64,000 nt of DNA from Pseudomonas sp. ANT_H12B (GCF_008369325.1 NZ_VOBI01000003.1:372001-436000), one strand, 5' to 3'; positions 24,692 to 35,839 are shown, numbered from the stretch's first letter. Notes: generated from the sequence alone by a model not told the origin. A program made the numbers and translations.

Positions 24692-26116
24692 ATGAAGTTG
24701 TCCATGCCGCGATTCGATCAAGCCCCTGTCTTGGTGGTCGGCGATGTCATGCTCGACCGTTACTGGCATGGTGGTACCTCACGGATTTCCCCTGAGGCGC
24801 CGGTACCGGTAGTCAAGGTCGAGCAAATCGAGGACCGCCCGGGCGGTGCCGCCAACGTTGCGTTGAACATTGCCGCCCTCGGTGCACCCGCCTCGCTGGT
24901 GGGCGTGACCGGCGACGATGAAGCCGCCGACAGTCTGGTCAATAGCCTTAAGGGTGCTGGCGTGCGGGCGCTGTTCCAGCGTATCGCCCACCAGCCGACC
25001 ATCGTCAAGCTGCGGGTCATGAGCCGTCACCAGCAACTGCTGCGTATCGACTTCGAAGAACCTTTCGCCACCGACGCTTTGGCGCTGGGCGAGCAGGTCG
25101 ACGAATTGCTCGAAGGCATCAAGGTGCTGGTCTTGTCCGACTATGGCAAAGGCGCGCTGAAAAACCATCAGGTGCTGATCCAGGCCGCCCGTGCCCGTGG
25201 CATTCCGGTGCTGGCCGATCCCAAGGGCAAGGACTTCTCTATCTACCGCGGTGCGAGCGTGATCACGCCGAACCTCAGCGAATTCGAAACCATCGTCGGT
25301 GGTTGCGCCGATGAGCACGAGCTGGTGAGCAAGGGCGCGCAGTTGATGCACGACCTCGACCTCGGCGCGTTGCTGGTGACCCGTGGCGAGCACGGCATGA
25401 CCCTGTTGCGTCCGGATCATCCGGCGCTGCACCTGCCGGCCCGTGCCCGAGAAGTGTTCGACGTGACCGGCGCCGGCGACACGGTGATTTCCACCCTGGC
25501 GGCGGCGATTGCTGCTGGCGAAGAACTGCCTCATGCGGTGGCCCTGGCCAATCTGGCGGCGGGCATCGTGGTCGGCAAACTCGGTACGGCGGCCATCAGT
25601 GCGCCGGAGCTGCGTCGCGCCATCCAGCGTGAAGAAGGTTCGGAGCGCGGTGTGCTGGGTCTTGAGCAGCTATTGCTGGCGGTCGACGATGCGCGTGCGC
25701 ATAAAGAGAAGATCGTCTTCACCAACGGCTGCTTCGACATCCTGCATGCCGGCCACGTGACCTACCTCGAACAGGCGCGCGCCCAAGGCGATCGTCTGAT
25801 CGTTGCGGTCAACGACGATGCCTCGGTGAGCCGCCTGAAAGGGCCGGGTCGCCCGATCAACAGCGTCGACCGGCGCATGGCCGTACTCGCAGGTCTGGGG
25901 GCGGTGGATTGGGTGATCAGCTTCCCTGAAGGCACCCCGCAGAACCTGCTGCGCGAGGTCAAGCCGGATGTGCTGGTCAAGGGCGGCGATTACGGGATCG
26001 AGCAGGTGGTGGGTGCGGACATCGTGACTGCTTACGGCGGGACCGTGAAAGTGCTGGGGCTGGTAGAAAACAGTTCGACCACCGCGATTGTCGAGAAGAT
26101 CCGACAGTCCGAGTAA
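24692..26116 (+). CDS. hldE: Bifunctional heptose-7-phosphate kinase/heptose-1-phosphate adenylyltransferase
   Basis: HldE makes the ADP-heptose precursor used by WaaC and WaaF: its kinase half phosphorylates D-glycero-D-manno-heptose 7-phosphate and its C-terminal half transfers AMP. The 474-residue product has a PfkB-type kinase domain with GGAANVALNIAALG and FDVTGAGDTVISTLAAA, then a nucleotidyltransferase domain with FTNGCFDILHAGHVTYL near residue 348. The ATG at 24692 is chosen because it yields the usual MKLSMPRFDQAPVLVVGD start. An ATG 18 bases upstream is less likely. It is followed by a perfect 17-bp hairpin. Confidence 0.96.
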   Translation: MKLSMPRFDQAPVLVVGDVMLDRYWHGGTSRISPEAPVPVVKVEQIEDRPGGAANVALNIAALGAPASLVGVTGDDEAADSLVNSLKGAGVRALFQRIAHQPTIVKLRVMSRHQQLLRIDFEEPFATDALALGEQVDELLEGIKVLVLSDYGKGALKNHQVLIQAARARGIPVLADPKGKDFSIYRGASVITPNLSEFETIVGGCADEHELVSKGAQLMHDLDLGALLVTRGEHGMTLLRPDHPALHLPARAREVFDVTGAGDTVISTLAAAIAAGEELPHAVALANLAAGIVVGKLGTAAISAPELRRAIQREEGSERGVLGLEQLLLAVDDARAHKEKIVFTNGCFDILHAGHVTYLEQARAQGDRLIVAVNDDASVSRLKGPGRPINSVDRRMAVLAGLGAVDWVISFPEGTPQNLLREVKPDVLVKGGDYGIEQVVGADIVTAYGGTVKVLGLVENSSTTAIVEKIRQSE

Positions 26117-26118
26117 CA

Positions 26119-26155
26119 CTTGATCGTTCCCACGCTCTGCGTGGGAACGATCAAG
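26119..26155. terminator. Perfect 17-bp hairpin between convergent genes
   Basis: CTTGATCGTTCCCACGC (26119-26135), loop TCT and the exact complement (26139-26155) lie between hldE and the convergent minus-strand gene, overlapping the last codons of the latter. The GTTCCCACGC...GCGTGGGAAC core recurs in Pseudomonas intergenic regions and can act as a bidirectional terminator. A degenerate relative is at 58,129-58,157. Confidence 0.7.
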
Positions 26156-27119
26156 AACTGACTTTTTTACGCGGCACGATCTTCTTCAGTAATTGCTTGG
26201 CTTTTCCGCGCAACCGGTCCAGGCCCGAATCCTTTCCCGGCGGGCTCAGACCCTGCTGCCGCACCCAATCCTTCCAGCGAATCCGCTCATCGCGCACCAA
26301 CCAGCCTTCCTGCTGGGCAAAGCTCTCTGCCAGGTACAACCCGCGAGTACTCGCCGGGTATAACTGATCCTTTTTCAAGGTATAGAGTTCGGCCATCGGC
26401 TGACCGTCCTGCAACGGCATCAAGTACAAATCCGGACGCTTGCGATCAAGCCGGGCTACCAGTTGATCGCCCTCCAGTCGTTCGTCGACATGAAACAGGC
26501 TCAAGGACTTGGCTTCCTTGGGCACGTCCAGGCGCAAGTCATAGATCAATTGCAGCGACGCGGTCGGCAAATGCACGTAAGCGCGTGGACGTTCGATCAA
26601 CTGCATGTTGGCGCAACGCACCGGTCGTGCCGAGCCGGATAACGGCGTCAGGCGAAACGGCAACGCCTCGCGATAATGCAGGGCGCAGGAGTAGGGCGCC
26701 GGCAGCCAGGTGTCATTGAAGCGCCCGCCGAGCCAGCCTTCCGGAGTTTCCAGCAGGCACTCTTCAGCAATCTCCTGGATGGCTGTGTGCAGCGGCAGAT
26801 TCAGCTCATGGGCCGGCACATAACCGGAGATCAGCTTGAGCACCACATCACCGCGGTCCTGCCGGCGCTGGCGCACCAATACCCAGTAATCGCGATTCTG
26901 CCAATGCAGGGTCAGGCGCACCGAGACCCCCAGGTTGGCCAGCTCCAGGGAAAACCGATCGGTATCGGCCACTGTCACCGGGCGGCGACGTTGCAGGGTC
27001 TGGGAGAAATTGAGCGGCATCCCGACGCTCTGATAGCTCAAGCCTTCGGGAGTCGCTTCGACGTGTAACGGCAGGGTCTTGAAGTTGCTCGGGTTCTTTC
27101 TTATGAGCGTACGCGACAT
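26151..27119 (-). CDS. Conserved hypothetical protein with a Nudix-like motif
   Basis: A 322-residue protein that I do not recognise by function. A Nudix-box-like stretch, GYVPAHE followed by IQEIAEECLL, lies near residues 98-122. The spacing between the first Glu and the QEIAEE core is two residues longer than in the consensus, and the usual REUXEE Arg is Gln. The protein ends in a strongly basic tail (LRGKAKQLLKKIVPRKK). It has no signal peptide or membrane segment. It lies alone between hldE (convergent) and the aldo/keto reductase gene on the same strand, 32 bases from it. Confidence 0.6.
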   Translation of the reverse strand: MSRTLIRKNPSNFKTLPLHVEATPEGLSYQSVGMPLNFSQTLQRRRPVTVADTDRFSLELANLGVSVRLTLHWQNRDYWVLVRQRRQDRGDVVLKLISGYVPAHELNLPLHTAIQEIAEECLLETPEGWLGGRFNDTWLPAPYSCALHYREALPFRLTPLSGSARPVRCANMQLIERPRAYVHLPTASLQLIYDLRLDVPKEAKSLSLFHVDERLEGDQLVARLDRKRPDLYLMPLQDGQPMAELYTLKKDQLYPASTRGLYLAESFAQQEGWLVRDERIRWKDWVRQQGLSPPGKDSGLDRLRGKAKQLLKKIVPRKKVSS

Positions 27120-27151
27120 GTCGACTCCTGCTTAAGGCCGCATGGGCGGCG

Positions 27152-27964
27152 TCAGTTTTTACGTAGGACTTGGGCTACGGTCGCGACGTTGTGGGCGAGG
27201 TGCAGCGGATTAATGGTGCCGACAATAGCACTGGCAACACCCGGATGTTCAAACAACAACTCGAAGCTGGCACGCACAGGGTCCACGCCCGGGCTCAGGC
27301 ACACGTGACCGCTGGCGAGGGCTTTTTTCACCAGAATGGCTTTGCCGTGAGCAGCAGCATAGTCAATGACGGGCTTCTCGTTCTGTTCGTTCAGATTGTA
27401 GGTGACCATCGCGCAATCACCCTGTTCCAGAGCCTTCAAGCCGCCTTCGACCGTTTTTCCGGAAAAGCCGAAGCCGCGAATCTTGCCTTCGCTTTTCAGC
27501 TCGGCGAGGGTTGCGTAGACCTCGCTGTCATTGAGAATCGCCAGGTCGTTGCCGTCGGAGTGCACCAGCACCAGATCGATGAAATCCGTTTCCAGACGTT
27601 GCAGGCTGCGCTCCACCGAAAGCCGGGTATGGGCCGCGCTGAAGTCGTGACTCGACTGACCGCCGGTAAACTCTTCGCCGACCTTGCTGACAATCACCCA
27701 GTCCTGACGCTGGCCGCGCAACAACGGGCCCAGGCGTTCTTCGCTGCGACCATAAGCCGGGGCGGTGTCGATCAGGTTGATGCCCAAATCGCGTGCGAGT
27801 TTGAGCAGCATGCGTGCTTCGTCATCGTCAGGGATCTGAAAGCCGTTGGGGTACTTCACGCCTTGATCGCGGCCGAGTTTCACGGTGCCCAGACCCAGTG
27901 GCGAAACCATAAGGCCGGTACTGCCCAAAGGACGATGCAATTCATGGAGGGTCGGTTGGCTCAT
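27152..27964 (-). CDS. Aldo/keto reductase
   Basis: A 270-residue NADPH-dependent oxidoreductase of the AKR family. LGLGTVKLG near the N-terminus, INLIDTAPAYGRSEERLG (with the catalytic Asp and Tyr) near residues 60-77, and VIVSKVGEEF carrying the catalytic Lys are visible. The length is slightly short for the family. It overlaps the upstream FAD-oxidoreductase gene by four bases on the minus strand, so they form one transcript and may act on a common substrate, which is not identifiable. Confidence 0.85.
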   Translation of the reverse strand: MSQPTLHELHRPLGSTGLMVSPLGLGTVKLGRDQGVKYPNGFQIPDDDEARMLLKLARDLGINLIDTAPAYGRSEERLGPLLRGQRQDWVIVSKVGEEFTGGQSSHDFSAAHTRLSVERSLQRLETDFIDLVLVHSDGNDLAILNDSEVYATLAELKSEGKIRGFGFSGKTVEGGLKALEQGDCAMVTYNLNEQNEKPVIDYAAAHGKAILVKKALASGHVCLSPGVDPVRASFELLFEHPGVASAIVGTINPLHLAHNVATVAQVLRKN

Positions 27965-29136
27965 GGCAACAGTTGCTCCCAGGCAGGGATGCCCATCGGC
28001 GGTTTTGGCAGGTCGGGCAGCGGCGCAAGATTGCTCGGCTGGATGCCGTCGCGCTGCAAGGACGCGATGACGCGATCAGCAAAGTCCGGAGCCAGCGCCA
28101 ATTTGGTTGGCCAGCCAACCAGCAACCGGCCTTCTTCGGCAAGGAATGCATTGTCAGGACGGGTCAGGCCTGATTGCAGTGGCTCGGCGCGATCCACTCG
28201 CAAGGTTGCCCATTGCGCCGTGCTCAGGTCGATCCATGGCAGTAACTGGCCGAGTTCTTTTTGCGCCGTGGCGATTTGTTCGGCAGGGTTGCGGGCAACA
28301 CCTTCGGCTTCGGCAATATCGCCGCCCAGATACCAGACCCATTGGCCATCGGCTGCCGGGTGGGTGGTCACGGTAATGCGCGGTTTGGTGCCGCCGCCCA
28401 GGCAATGGGCATACAGCGGTTTGAGGCTTGGGCCTTTGGCGATGATCATGTGCAAAGGCCGGCGTTGCATGGCGGGTTGGCTCAGCCCCAGTGCTTCAAG
28501 CAGCGTCGCCGTACCGGCACCAGCGCTCAGGACGATGCGTTGGGCGCGAATCTCACGTTCGTCAACCTTCAGGCCGACCAGTATTCCACCCTCCAGCAAC
28601 GGTTCGATCTTCTGCCCGGCGAGCAAGCCATCACCTGCCAGATCGGCCAGGCGCTGGATAAGGCTCGGCACGTCGATCACCAGTTCGGCCAATCGGTAAA
28701 CCTTGCCCTTGAAACGCTTGTCTTGCAGCGCCGGCGGGAGTTGATCGCCCTTGACCTGATCGACGCGGCCGCGCACGGCTTTGCTGGCGAAGAAACTGGT
28801 GAGGTTGCCGGCGATCGTGCCGGGGGACCAGAGGTAGTGGGCTTCGGACAGCAGACGCACGCCGGACAGGTCCAGTTCGCCGTCGCCCGCCAAGGCTTCA
28901 CGCCAGCGACGCGGCATGTCGGCAATGGCTTCCGAGGCCCCGGTGAGGGCGCCGTGCAGCGCGTACTTGGCACCGCCGTGGATGATGCCCTGGGATTTCA
29001 CGCTCTGTCCGCCACCGAGGCTGGCGCTTTCCACCAACACGGTCGAAAAACCCTGGCGGCGCAGACGCGCATTCAGCCAGAGGCCGGCGACACCAGCGCC
29101 GACAATCAGAACGTCGGTGGAAATAACGGATGGCAT
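27961..29136 (-). CDS. FAD-dependent oxidoreductase (DAO family)
   Basis: A 391-residue flavoprotein with the dinucleotide-binding VLIVGAGVAGLWLNARLRRQG at its N-terminus. It belongs to the D-amino acid oxidase-like group (GlpD/LhgO type). The segments QSVKSQGIIHGGAKYALHG and RIVLSAGAGTATLLEALG support this. It is the first gene of a two-gene minus-strand unit with the aldo/keto reductase, the same pair found at PA4991/PA4992 in P. aeruginosa. Substrate unknown. Confidence 0.82.
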   Translation of the reverse strand: MPSVISTDVLIVGAGVAGLWLNARLRRQGFSTVLVESASLGGGQSVKSQGIIHGGAKYALHGALTGASEAIADMPRRWREALAGDGELDLSGVRLLSEAHYLWSPGTIAGNLTSFFASKAVRGRVDQVKGDQLPPALQDKRFKGKVYRLAELVIDVPSLIQRLADLAGDGLLAGQKIEPLLEGGILVGLKVDEREIRAQRIVLSAGAGTATLLEALGLSQPAMQRRPLHMIIAKGPSLKPLYAHCLGGGTKPRITVTTHPAADGQWVWYLGGDIAEAEGVARNPAEQIATAQKELGQLLPWIDLSTAQWATLRVDRAEPLQSGLTRPDNAFLAEEGRLLVGWPTKLALAPDFADRVIASLQRDGIQPSNLAPLPDLPKPPMGIPAWEQLLP

Positions 29137-29210
29137 GCAGCGACCTCAGTGTTCAAGACGAGGGCGCAGTATACAGACTCGAAGAAGAGGGGATTTGTTG
29201 GTGATCAAAC

Positions 29211-29300
29211 TGTGGGAGCGAGCCTGCTCGCGAAGGCGTGATGTCAGCCAACATCAATCTTGAATGACACACCGCATTCGCGAGCAGGCTCGCTCCCACA
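29211..29300. repeat. REP doublet (inverted pair)
   Basis: Two REP-type copies in inverted orientation: GTGGGAGC with GCGAGCCTGCTCGC at 29,212-29,235, and GCGAGCAGGCTCGC with GCTCCCAC at 29,280-29,300, separated by about 45 bases. It lies between the FAD-oxidoreductase start and the SMR exporter stop. Confidence 0.85.
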
Positions 29301-29319
29301 ATGGATTGGGCTTCGGATC

Positions 29320-29652
29320 TTAGTGGCCGGCGGTTTTGGAGAAGAGTTGAATCACCACAACTCCCAGTACGATGAGCGCCATCCCCAGCATTGCCGGCAC
29401 ATCCAGTTTCTGCCCATAGATAAACAGCGCCGCAACGCTGACCATCACAATCCCCATGCCTGCCCACACCGCGTATGCCACACCCACCGGAACGCTGCGC
29501 ACCACCAGGGTCAGCATCCAGAAGGCAATGCCATAACCGACGATGACCAGAATCAGCGGCAGTGGCGTGCTGAAGCCTTTGACGGCTTTCATCGAAACAG
29601 TGGCGATCACTTCGGCGCAGATGGCAATGGCCAGGTAGTAGTAAGCGGTCAT
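29320..29652 (-). CDS. emrE: Small multidrug resistance (SMR) exporter, EmrE-like
   Basis: A 110-residue four-helix inner membrane proton/drug antiporter. Residues essential in EmrE are all present at the expected numbers: Glu14 (CAEVIATVSMK), Tyr40, Tyr60 and Trp63 (AYAVWAGMG). It exports cationic compounds such as quaternary ammonium dyes. It sits at the position of P. aeruginosa PA4990. The ATG at 29652 gives the standard MTAYYYLAIAICAE start, so in-frame codons upstream are excluded. It is divergent from a LysR regulator gene, which probably controls it. Confidence 0.92.
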   Translation of the reverse strand: MTAYYYLAIAICAEVIATVSMKAVKGFSTPLPLILVIVGYGIAFWMLTLVVRSVPVGVAYAVWAGMGIVMVSVAALFIYGQKLDVPAMLGMALIVLGVVVIQLFSKTAGH

Positions 29653-29703
29653 AGGTGCATCCTCGTGTGAAGTGTTGCTTTCTGAGTTCGGCATTCTAGA
29701 GAT

Positions 29704-29744
29704 TCTTCAGATGCGGTAAAGTCATTACCTATCTGTTCTGAAGA
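29704..29744. promoter_or_regulatory. Inverted-repeat operator in the emrE-lysR divergent region
   Basis: Two nested inverted repeats lie in the 104-bp gap: TCTTCAGA (29704-29711) with TCTGAAGA (29737-29744), and inside it GGTAA (29715-29719) with TTACC (29725-29729). The inner repeat has the size of a LysR-type T-N11-A box. The adjacent LysR protein is the obvious candidate binder. Confidence 0.5.
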
Positions 29745-29756
29745 TGGGTTGAAGGC

Positions 29757-30659
29757 ATGAGCATGCAATGGAATCTGGAACAGCTGCGACTGTTTGTCAG
29801 CGTAGCGGAACAGCGCTCGTTCTCGGCGGTGGCGCGGGATCAGCGCAAGGCACAGTCGGCAGTCAGCAGTGCAATTGCGCTGCTCGAAGAGGATTTGGGT
29901 GTGAGCCTGTTCGACCGCAGCAGCGGTCGCCAGCCGAAGCTTACCGAGGCCGGCAATGCATTGCTGGAAGAGGCGCGAGAAGTGTTGCGCCAGTGCGAGC
30001 GACTGAACGGCCGGGCGCTGGCGATGATGCGCGGTCAGGAGGCTCGCTTGCGCGTGGCTCAGGACGAGGCGATGCCCTATCAGCCAATCATCGAAAGCTT
30101 CGAAGCGCTGGCAGAGAAATTCCCCAGCCTTGAAGTGCAGTTGACCAGCGCAGCCCAGGGCGATGTGGCGCGCAAACTGGTGGAGCGCCGGGCGGATCTG
30201 GGGCTGTTGTTTTATCACGATCAAATTCCCGAAGCGCTCGAACGTCGGGTGCTGGGCAGCGTCGAGATGGTCACGGTGTGCGGCGTCGGGCACCCGCTGG
30301 CGGCGAAGACAGGCGTGGACTGTCAGGAGCTGGCGCAGTATCGCCAGTTGCTGATGTCCACGCAGTCCAGTGTCTACCCCGGCAGCGAGCCGGCCAGCCC
30401 GCAAGTCTGGCGGGCGGACAGCTTTTATGTGATGGCTGAATGGCTGGTGCGCGGTCTCGGCTGGGCCTGGCTGCCGCGACACGTGGTGCAGTATCCGGCG
30501 TATCAGAATCAAATGGTCGAACTGGTCAGCGAATGGACCCCGCCCGCATTGATTGTGGAACTGGTCTGGCGCCGCGACGAGCCCCTCGGCCCGGCAGCGC
30601 GTTGGTTGGCGGAACGTTTTGCCGTGCACTTGCAGGCGATCAGCGACAAAAGCCGATAA
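29757..30659 (+). CDS. LysR-family transcriptional regulator
   Basis: A 300-residue LTTR with an N-terminal winged helix-turn-helix (QLRLFVSVAEQRSFSAVARDQRKAQSAVS, residues 6-34) and a C-terminal periplasmic-binding-protein-like effector domain. It matches PA4989 by position. It is divergent from the SMR exporter gene and separated from it by inverted repeats, so local control of that exporter is likely. The inducer is unknown. The stop is only 11 bases before waaA. Confidence 0.9.
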   Translation: MSMQWNLEQLRLFVSVAEQRSFSAVARDQRKAQSAVSSAIALLEEDLGVSLFDRSSGRQPKLTEAGNALLEEAREVLRQCERLNGRALAMMRGQEARLRVAQDEAMPYQPIIESFEALAEKFPSLEVQLTSAAQGDVARKLVERRADLGLLFYHDQIPEALERRVLGSVEMVTVCGVGHPLAAKTGVDCQELAQYRQLLMSTQSSVYPGSEPASPQVWRADSFYVMAEWLVRGLGWAWLPRHVVQYPAYQNQMVELVSEWTPPALIVELVWRRDEPLGPAARWLAERFAVHLQAISDKSR

Positions 30660-30670
30660 ACTCCGCCGCC

Positions 30671-31948
30671 ATGAATAGAACTCTCTACACCGTGCTGTTT
30701 TACCTGGGGCTGCCACTGGTAGCGATTCGGCTTTGGCTGCGGGCGCGCAAGGCGCCGGCGTACGCCAAGCGCATTGGCGAACGGTTCTCCTTCGGTCTGC
30801 CGGCGATGAAGCCAGGCGGGATCTGGGTGCACGCAGTGTCCGTGGGCGAAAGCATTGCCGCGGCGCCGATGATTCGTGCGTTGCTGCAACGTTATCCACA
30901 GTTGCCGATCACCGTGACCTGCATGACCCCGACCGGGTCCGAGCGCATCCAGGCGCTGTTCGCCAATGAGCCGCGCATCCAGCACTGCTATTTGCCTTAC
31001 GACTTGCCGTGCGCTGCAGCGCGATTCCTTGATCGGGTTCAGCCGAAACTGGCGGTGATCATGGAAACCGAGCTCTGGCCGAACCACATTCACCAGTGCG
31101 CCAAACGTGGAATTCCCGTGGCGCTGGCCAATGCTCGATTGTCCGAGCGCTCGGCCAAGGGCTATGGCCGTTTCCGTAAACTGACCCAGCCGATGCTCGC
31201 TGAGATGAGCCTGTTTGCCGTGCAGACCGAAGCCGAGGCTCAGCGCTTCCGTGAATTGGGCGCACGAGCGGAAACGGTTGAAGTGACCGGTTCGATCAAG
31301 TTCGACCTGACCATCGACCCGGCACTGCTTCAGCGTGCCACCGAGTTGCGTACGCAATGGCAGGCGCAGGAGCGTCCGGTGTGGATCGCCGCCAGCACTC
31401 ACGACGGTGAAGACGAAGTGGTGCTGGCGGCTCATCGTCAATTGCTTGCCAACCATCCCGATGCGTTGCTGATTCTGGTGCCGCGCCATCCAGAGCGTTT
31501 CAACCCGGTGTTCGAGTTGTGTCGGCAGCAGGGTTTCACCACCGTGCGTCGATCCACGGGCGAGCCGGTGACCGCGCAAACGTCGGTGCTGCTGGGCGAT
31601 ACCATGGGCGAGTTGCTGTTTCTCTACGCCTTGGCCGACAGCGCTTTTGTTGGCGGCAGTCTGGTGCCGAACGGTGGGCACAACCTGCTGGAACCTGCGG
31701 CGTTGGCCAAACCGGTATTGAGCGGACCGCACCTGTTCAACTTTCTCGAAATCGCCGCGCAGTTGCGTAGCGCTGGCGCGTTGCAGGAAGTGGAGGATGC
31801 CGAAGGTCTGGCGCTGGCGGTGCAGCGGCTGTTCGAGTTGCCAAGCGATACGCAGCGGATGGCGGAGGCGGGGTTGAAAGTCATGCGCACCAATCAGGGC
31901 GCGTTGCAGCGGTTGCTGGAGGGGTTGGGGCGGTTGACCGACCGGTAG
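30671..31948 (+). CDS. waaA: 3-deoxy-D-manno-octulosonic acid (Kdo) transferase
   Basis: WaaA attaches Kdo residues to lipid IVA at the inner membrane, an essential early step of LPS assembly. The 425-residue product has an N-terminal membrane anchor, then IWVHAVSVGESIAAAPMIRAL (with the conserved His and Glu) near residue 60, METELWPN near 135 and FVGGSLVPNGGHNLLEPAAL near 330. All are standard WaaA/KdtA motifs. The ATG at 30671 gives the family N-terminus MNRTLYTVLFYLGLP. A long in-frame extension upstream lies inside the LysR gene and is rejected. Confidence 0.96.
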   Translation: MNRTLYTVLFYLGLPLVAIRLWLRARKAPAYAKRIGERFSFGLPAMKPGGIWVHAVSVGESIAAAPMIRALLQRYPQLPITVTCMTPTGSERIQALFANEPRIQHCYLPYDLPCAAARFLDRVQPKLAVIMETELWPNHIHQCAKRGIPVALANARLSERSAKGYGRFRKLTQPMLAEMSLFAVQTEAEAQRFRELGARAETVEVTGSIKFDLTIDPALLQRATELRTQWQAQERPVWIAASTHDGEDEVVLAAHRQLLANHPDALLILVPRHPERFNPVFELCRQQGFTTVRRSTGEPVTAQTSVLLGDTMGELLFLYALADSAFVGGSLVPNGGHNLLEPAALAKPVLSGPHLFNFLEIAAQLRSAGALQEVEDAEGLALAVQRLFELPSDTQRMAEAGLKVMRTNQGALQRLLEGLGRLTDR

Positions 31949-31971
31949 ACCGCGTCGCCTGCATTCGCGAG

Positions 31972-32038
31972 CAAGCCCGCTCCCACATGGACTGCGTCGT
32001 TCGCAGAACCAATGTGGGAGCGAGCCTGCTCGCGAAGC
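31972..32038. repeat. REP doublet with mismatched arms
   Basis: Inverted REP copies: GCGAGCAAGCCCGC then GCTCCCAC (31,977-31,986), and GTGGGAGC with GCGAGCCTGCTCGC (32,013-32,035). The left copy is a hybrid whose two half-palindromes no longer match, whereas the right copy is intact. Confidence 0.8.
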
Positions 32039-32047
32039 TTTTGCTTT

Positions 32048-33487
32048 TTACTGACCCGGTCTGGCTTTCAACTGATCCGCCGCAGCCTTCGCCAGATCCG
32101 GTGGCAGGAAGTCCTTGTCCGGGTTGTAGTCGGCCTTGAGATACCGCGCCAGGTCCTGCAAATCCCCCGGGTTCAACGTGCCGGCGGCCTGCTTCAAGCG
32201 CAGGTTGTCGAGGATGTAGTCGTAACGCGTGTTGTTGTAGTCGCGCACCGAGGTGTACAGCTGACGCTGGGCATCCAGTACGTCGACGATGTTTCGCGTG
32301 CCCACCTGGTAACCGATTTCAGTCGCTTCCACCGCGCTCTGGTTGGAGATGATCGACTGTTTGCGCGCCTGCACCTGCTCGACGTCGGTGTTCACCGCGC
32401 GGTGCAGGTTGCGGGTGCTTTCCACCACTTGCCGACGCAGGGATTCGCGTTGCTGCTCGGTCTGGTCGAGGCGTGAGTACGATTCGCGCACCTGGGAGTT
32501 GATCAGGCCGCCGCTGTAGATCGGGATGTTCAATTGCAGGCCTACCGTCGTTTGCTCGACGTTGCCACCGTAAGGCTGGCCAAAGGCGTTCGGGTTGCTG
32601 AAGCCCATGGCATCGTTGTCACCCTTCTCGTATTTCGCCACGGCATCCACGGTGGGCGCATGGCCGGCCTTGCGCTGCTTGAGGGTTTCTTCGGCGGCGC
32701 TGACGGCGTAGTTGCTGGCCAACAGATTGAGATTCTGTTTCGCCGCCGTGTCGACCCAGGCTTTGGCGTCGTTCGGTACCGGCGCGAGGATCGGCAGCGT
32801 GTGAACGATGCCCTGGACCGAGTTGTACTGACGGTTGGTCAGGGTGATCAACGCTTCGAACGCATCGTCCACCTGGCGCTGCGCGACGATCCGGTTGGCC
32901 CGCGCGGTGTCGTAACTGGCCTGGGATTGCAGCACGTCGGTCTTGTCGGAAAGACCGACGTCGAAGCGTTCGTTGGACTGATCGAGCTGGCGCTTGAACG
33001 CGGCTTCCTCGGCCTTGGTCGAGGCGAGGGTGTCCTGGCTGCGCAACACGTTGAAGTAGCTTTCGGCGGTTTGCAGGATCAGGTTTTGCTGGGTCGCCGA
33101 GAGTTGCAGCGCGGCCTGTTCGTTGACGTCTTTGGCGGCCTGAAACTGGAACCAGCGATCGGCACGGAACAGCGGTTGCGCCAAGGTCGCTTGATAGGAG
33201 TGAGCGTTACGGTTGGCGGTGGCCGAAGGCTGATCGATCACCGTGCGCACGTTGGCAAGTTCGGCACCGCCCGAGAGATTGGGCAGCAGCCCGGCGCGAG
33301 CCTGGGGCACAACTTCTTTCTGGGCGCCATATTGAGCGATGGCTGCGGCGAGGTCCGCGTTGTTGTCCACCGCTTCCTGATAGACGCTGACCAGATCGGT
33401 TTTGGTCGATAAGGGCGCTTCTGCTGCCCAGGCCATTCCATTGGACGCACAAGACACGGCAACGGCCAGTGAGAGTTTGCGCAGCAT
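32048..33487 (-). CDS. tolC: TolC-family outer membrane efflux/secretion channel
   Basis: A 479-residue outer membrane trimeric channel subunit. A signal peptide ends near AWAAEAP (about residue 21). The two repeats of the OEP family are visible: NADLAAAIAQYGAQKEVVPQARAGLLP early on, and LKQRKAGHAPTVDAVAKYEKG in the second half, with GTRNIVDVLDAQRQLY near residue 400. TolC pairs with inner membrane ABC or RND pumps encoded elsewhere. The position equals PA4974, upstream of thiC and divergent from it. The pump partner cannot be read here. Confidence 0.92.
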   Translation of the reverse strand: MLRKLSLAVAVSCASNGMAWAAEAPLSTKTDLVSVYQEAVDNNADLAAAIAQYGAQKEVVPQARAGLLPNLSGGAELANVRTVIDQPSATANRNAHSYQATLAQPLFRADRWFQFQAAKDVNEQAALQLSATQQNLILQTAESYFNVLRSQDTLASTKAEEAAFKRQLDQSNERFDVGLSDKTDVLQSQASYDTARANRIVAQRQVDDAFEALITLTNRQYNSVQGIVHTLPILAPVPNDAKAWVDTAAKQNLNLLASNYAVSAAEETLKQRKAGHAPTVDAVAKYEKGDNDAMGFSNPNAFGQPYGGNVEQTTVGLQLNIPIYSGGLINSQVRESYSRLDQTEQQRESLRRQVVESTRNLHRAVNTDVEQVQARKQSIISNQSAVEATEIGYQVGTRNIVDVLDAQRQLYTSVRDYNNTRYDYILDNLRLKQAAGTLNPGDLQDLARYLKADYNPDKDFLPPDLAKAAADQLKARPGQ

Positions 33488-33646
33488 GAGGCGATCCCTA
33501 AAAAATTACGCTGATAATTTGAGCGCCAAAGGTACGGCGCGGGCCACGTACCGTCAATGTGCAACATGGCCGTTGCGAGTGTAGTTGCGCACACGTGCGG
33601 CAACAATCCTGTAATTGCGCCATTCATCACGGTGTTTACCGCGGTG

Positions 33647-33676
33647 TTGGCGTTCTTTGCCGGTTGTGTCTAGACT
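33647..33676 (+). promoter_or_regulatory. Candidate thiC promoter
   Basis: TTGGCG (33647-33652), an 18-bp spacer and TAGACT (33671-33676) each match four of six consensus bases. The predicted transcription start, about 33,683, coincides with the first base of the TPP riboswitch, which supports the assignment. Confidence 0.45.
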
Positions 33677-33683
33677 GGCCGGG

Positions 33684-35839
<2,156 letters not shown>

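Noticed and set aside
24096..24695. Open frame of 199 codons on the plus strand through the sulfotransferase relic
   Set aside because: It is the third frame of the relic. The sulfotransferase motifs lie in the other two plus-strand frames.
30440..30670. In-frame extension of waaA upstream of its ATG
   Set aside because: It lies inside the LysR gene in another frame and has no resemblance to WaaA. The ATG at 30671 gives the family start.
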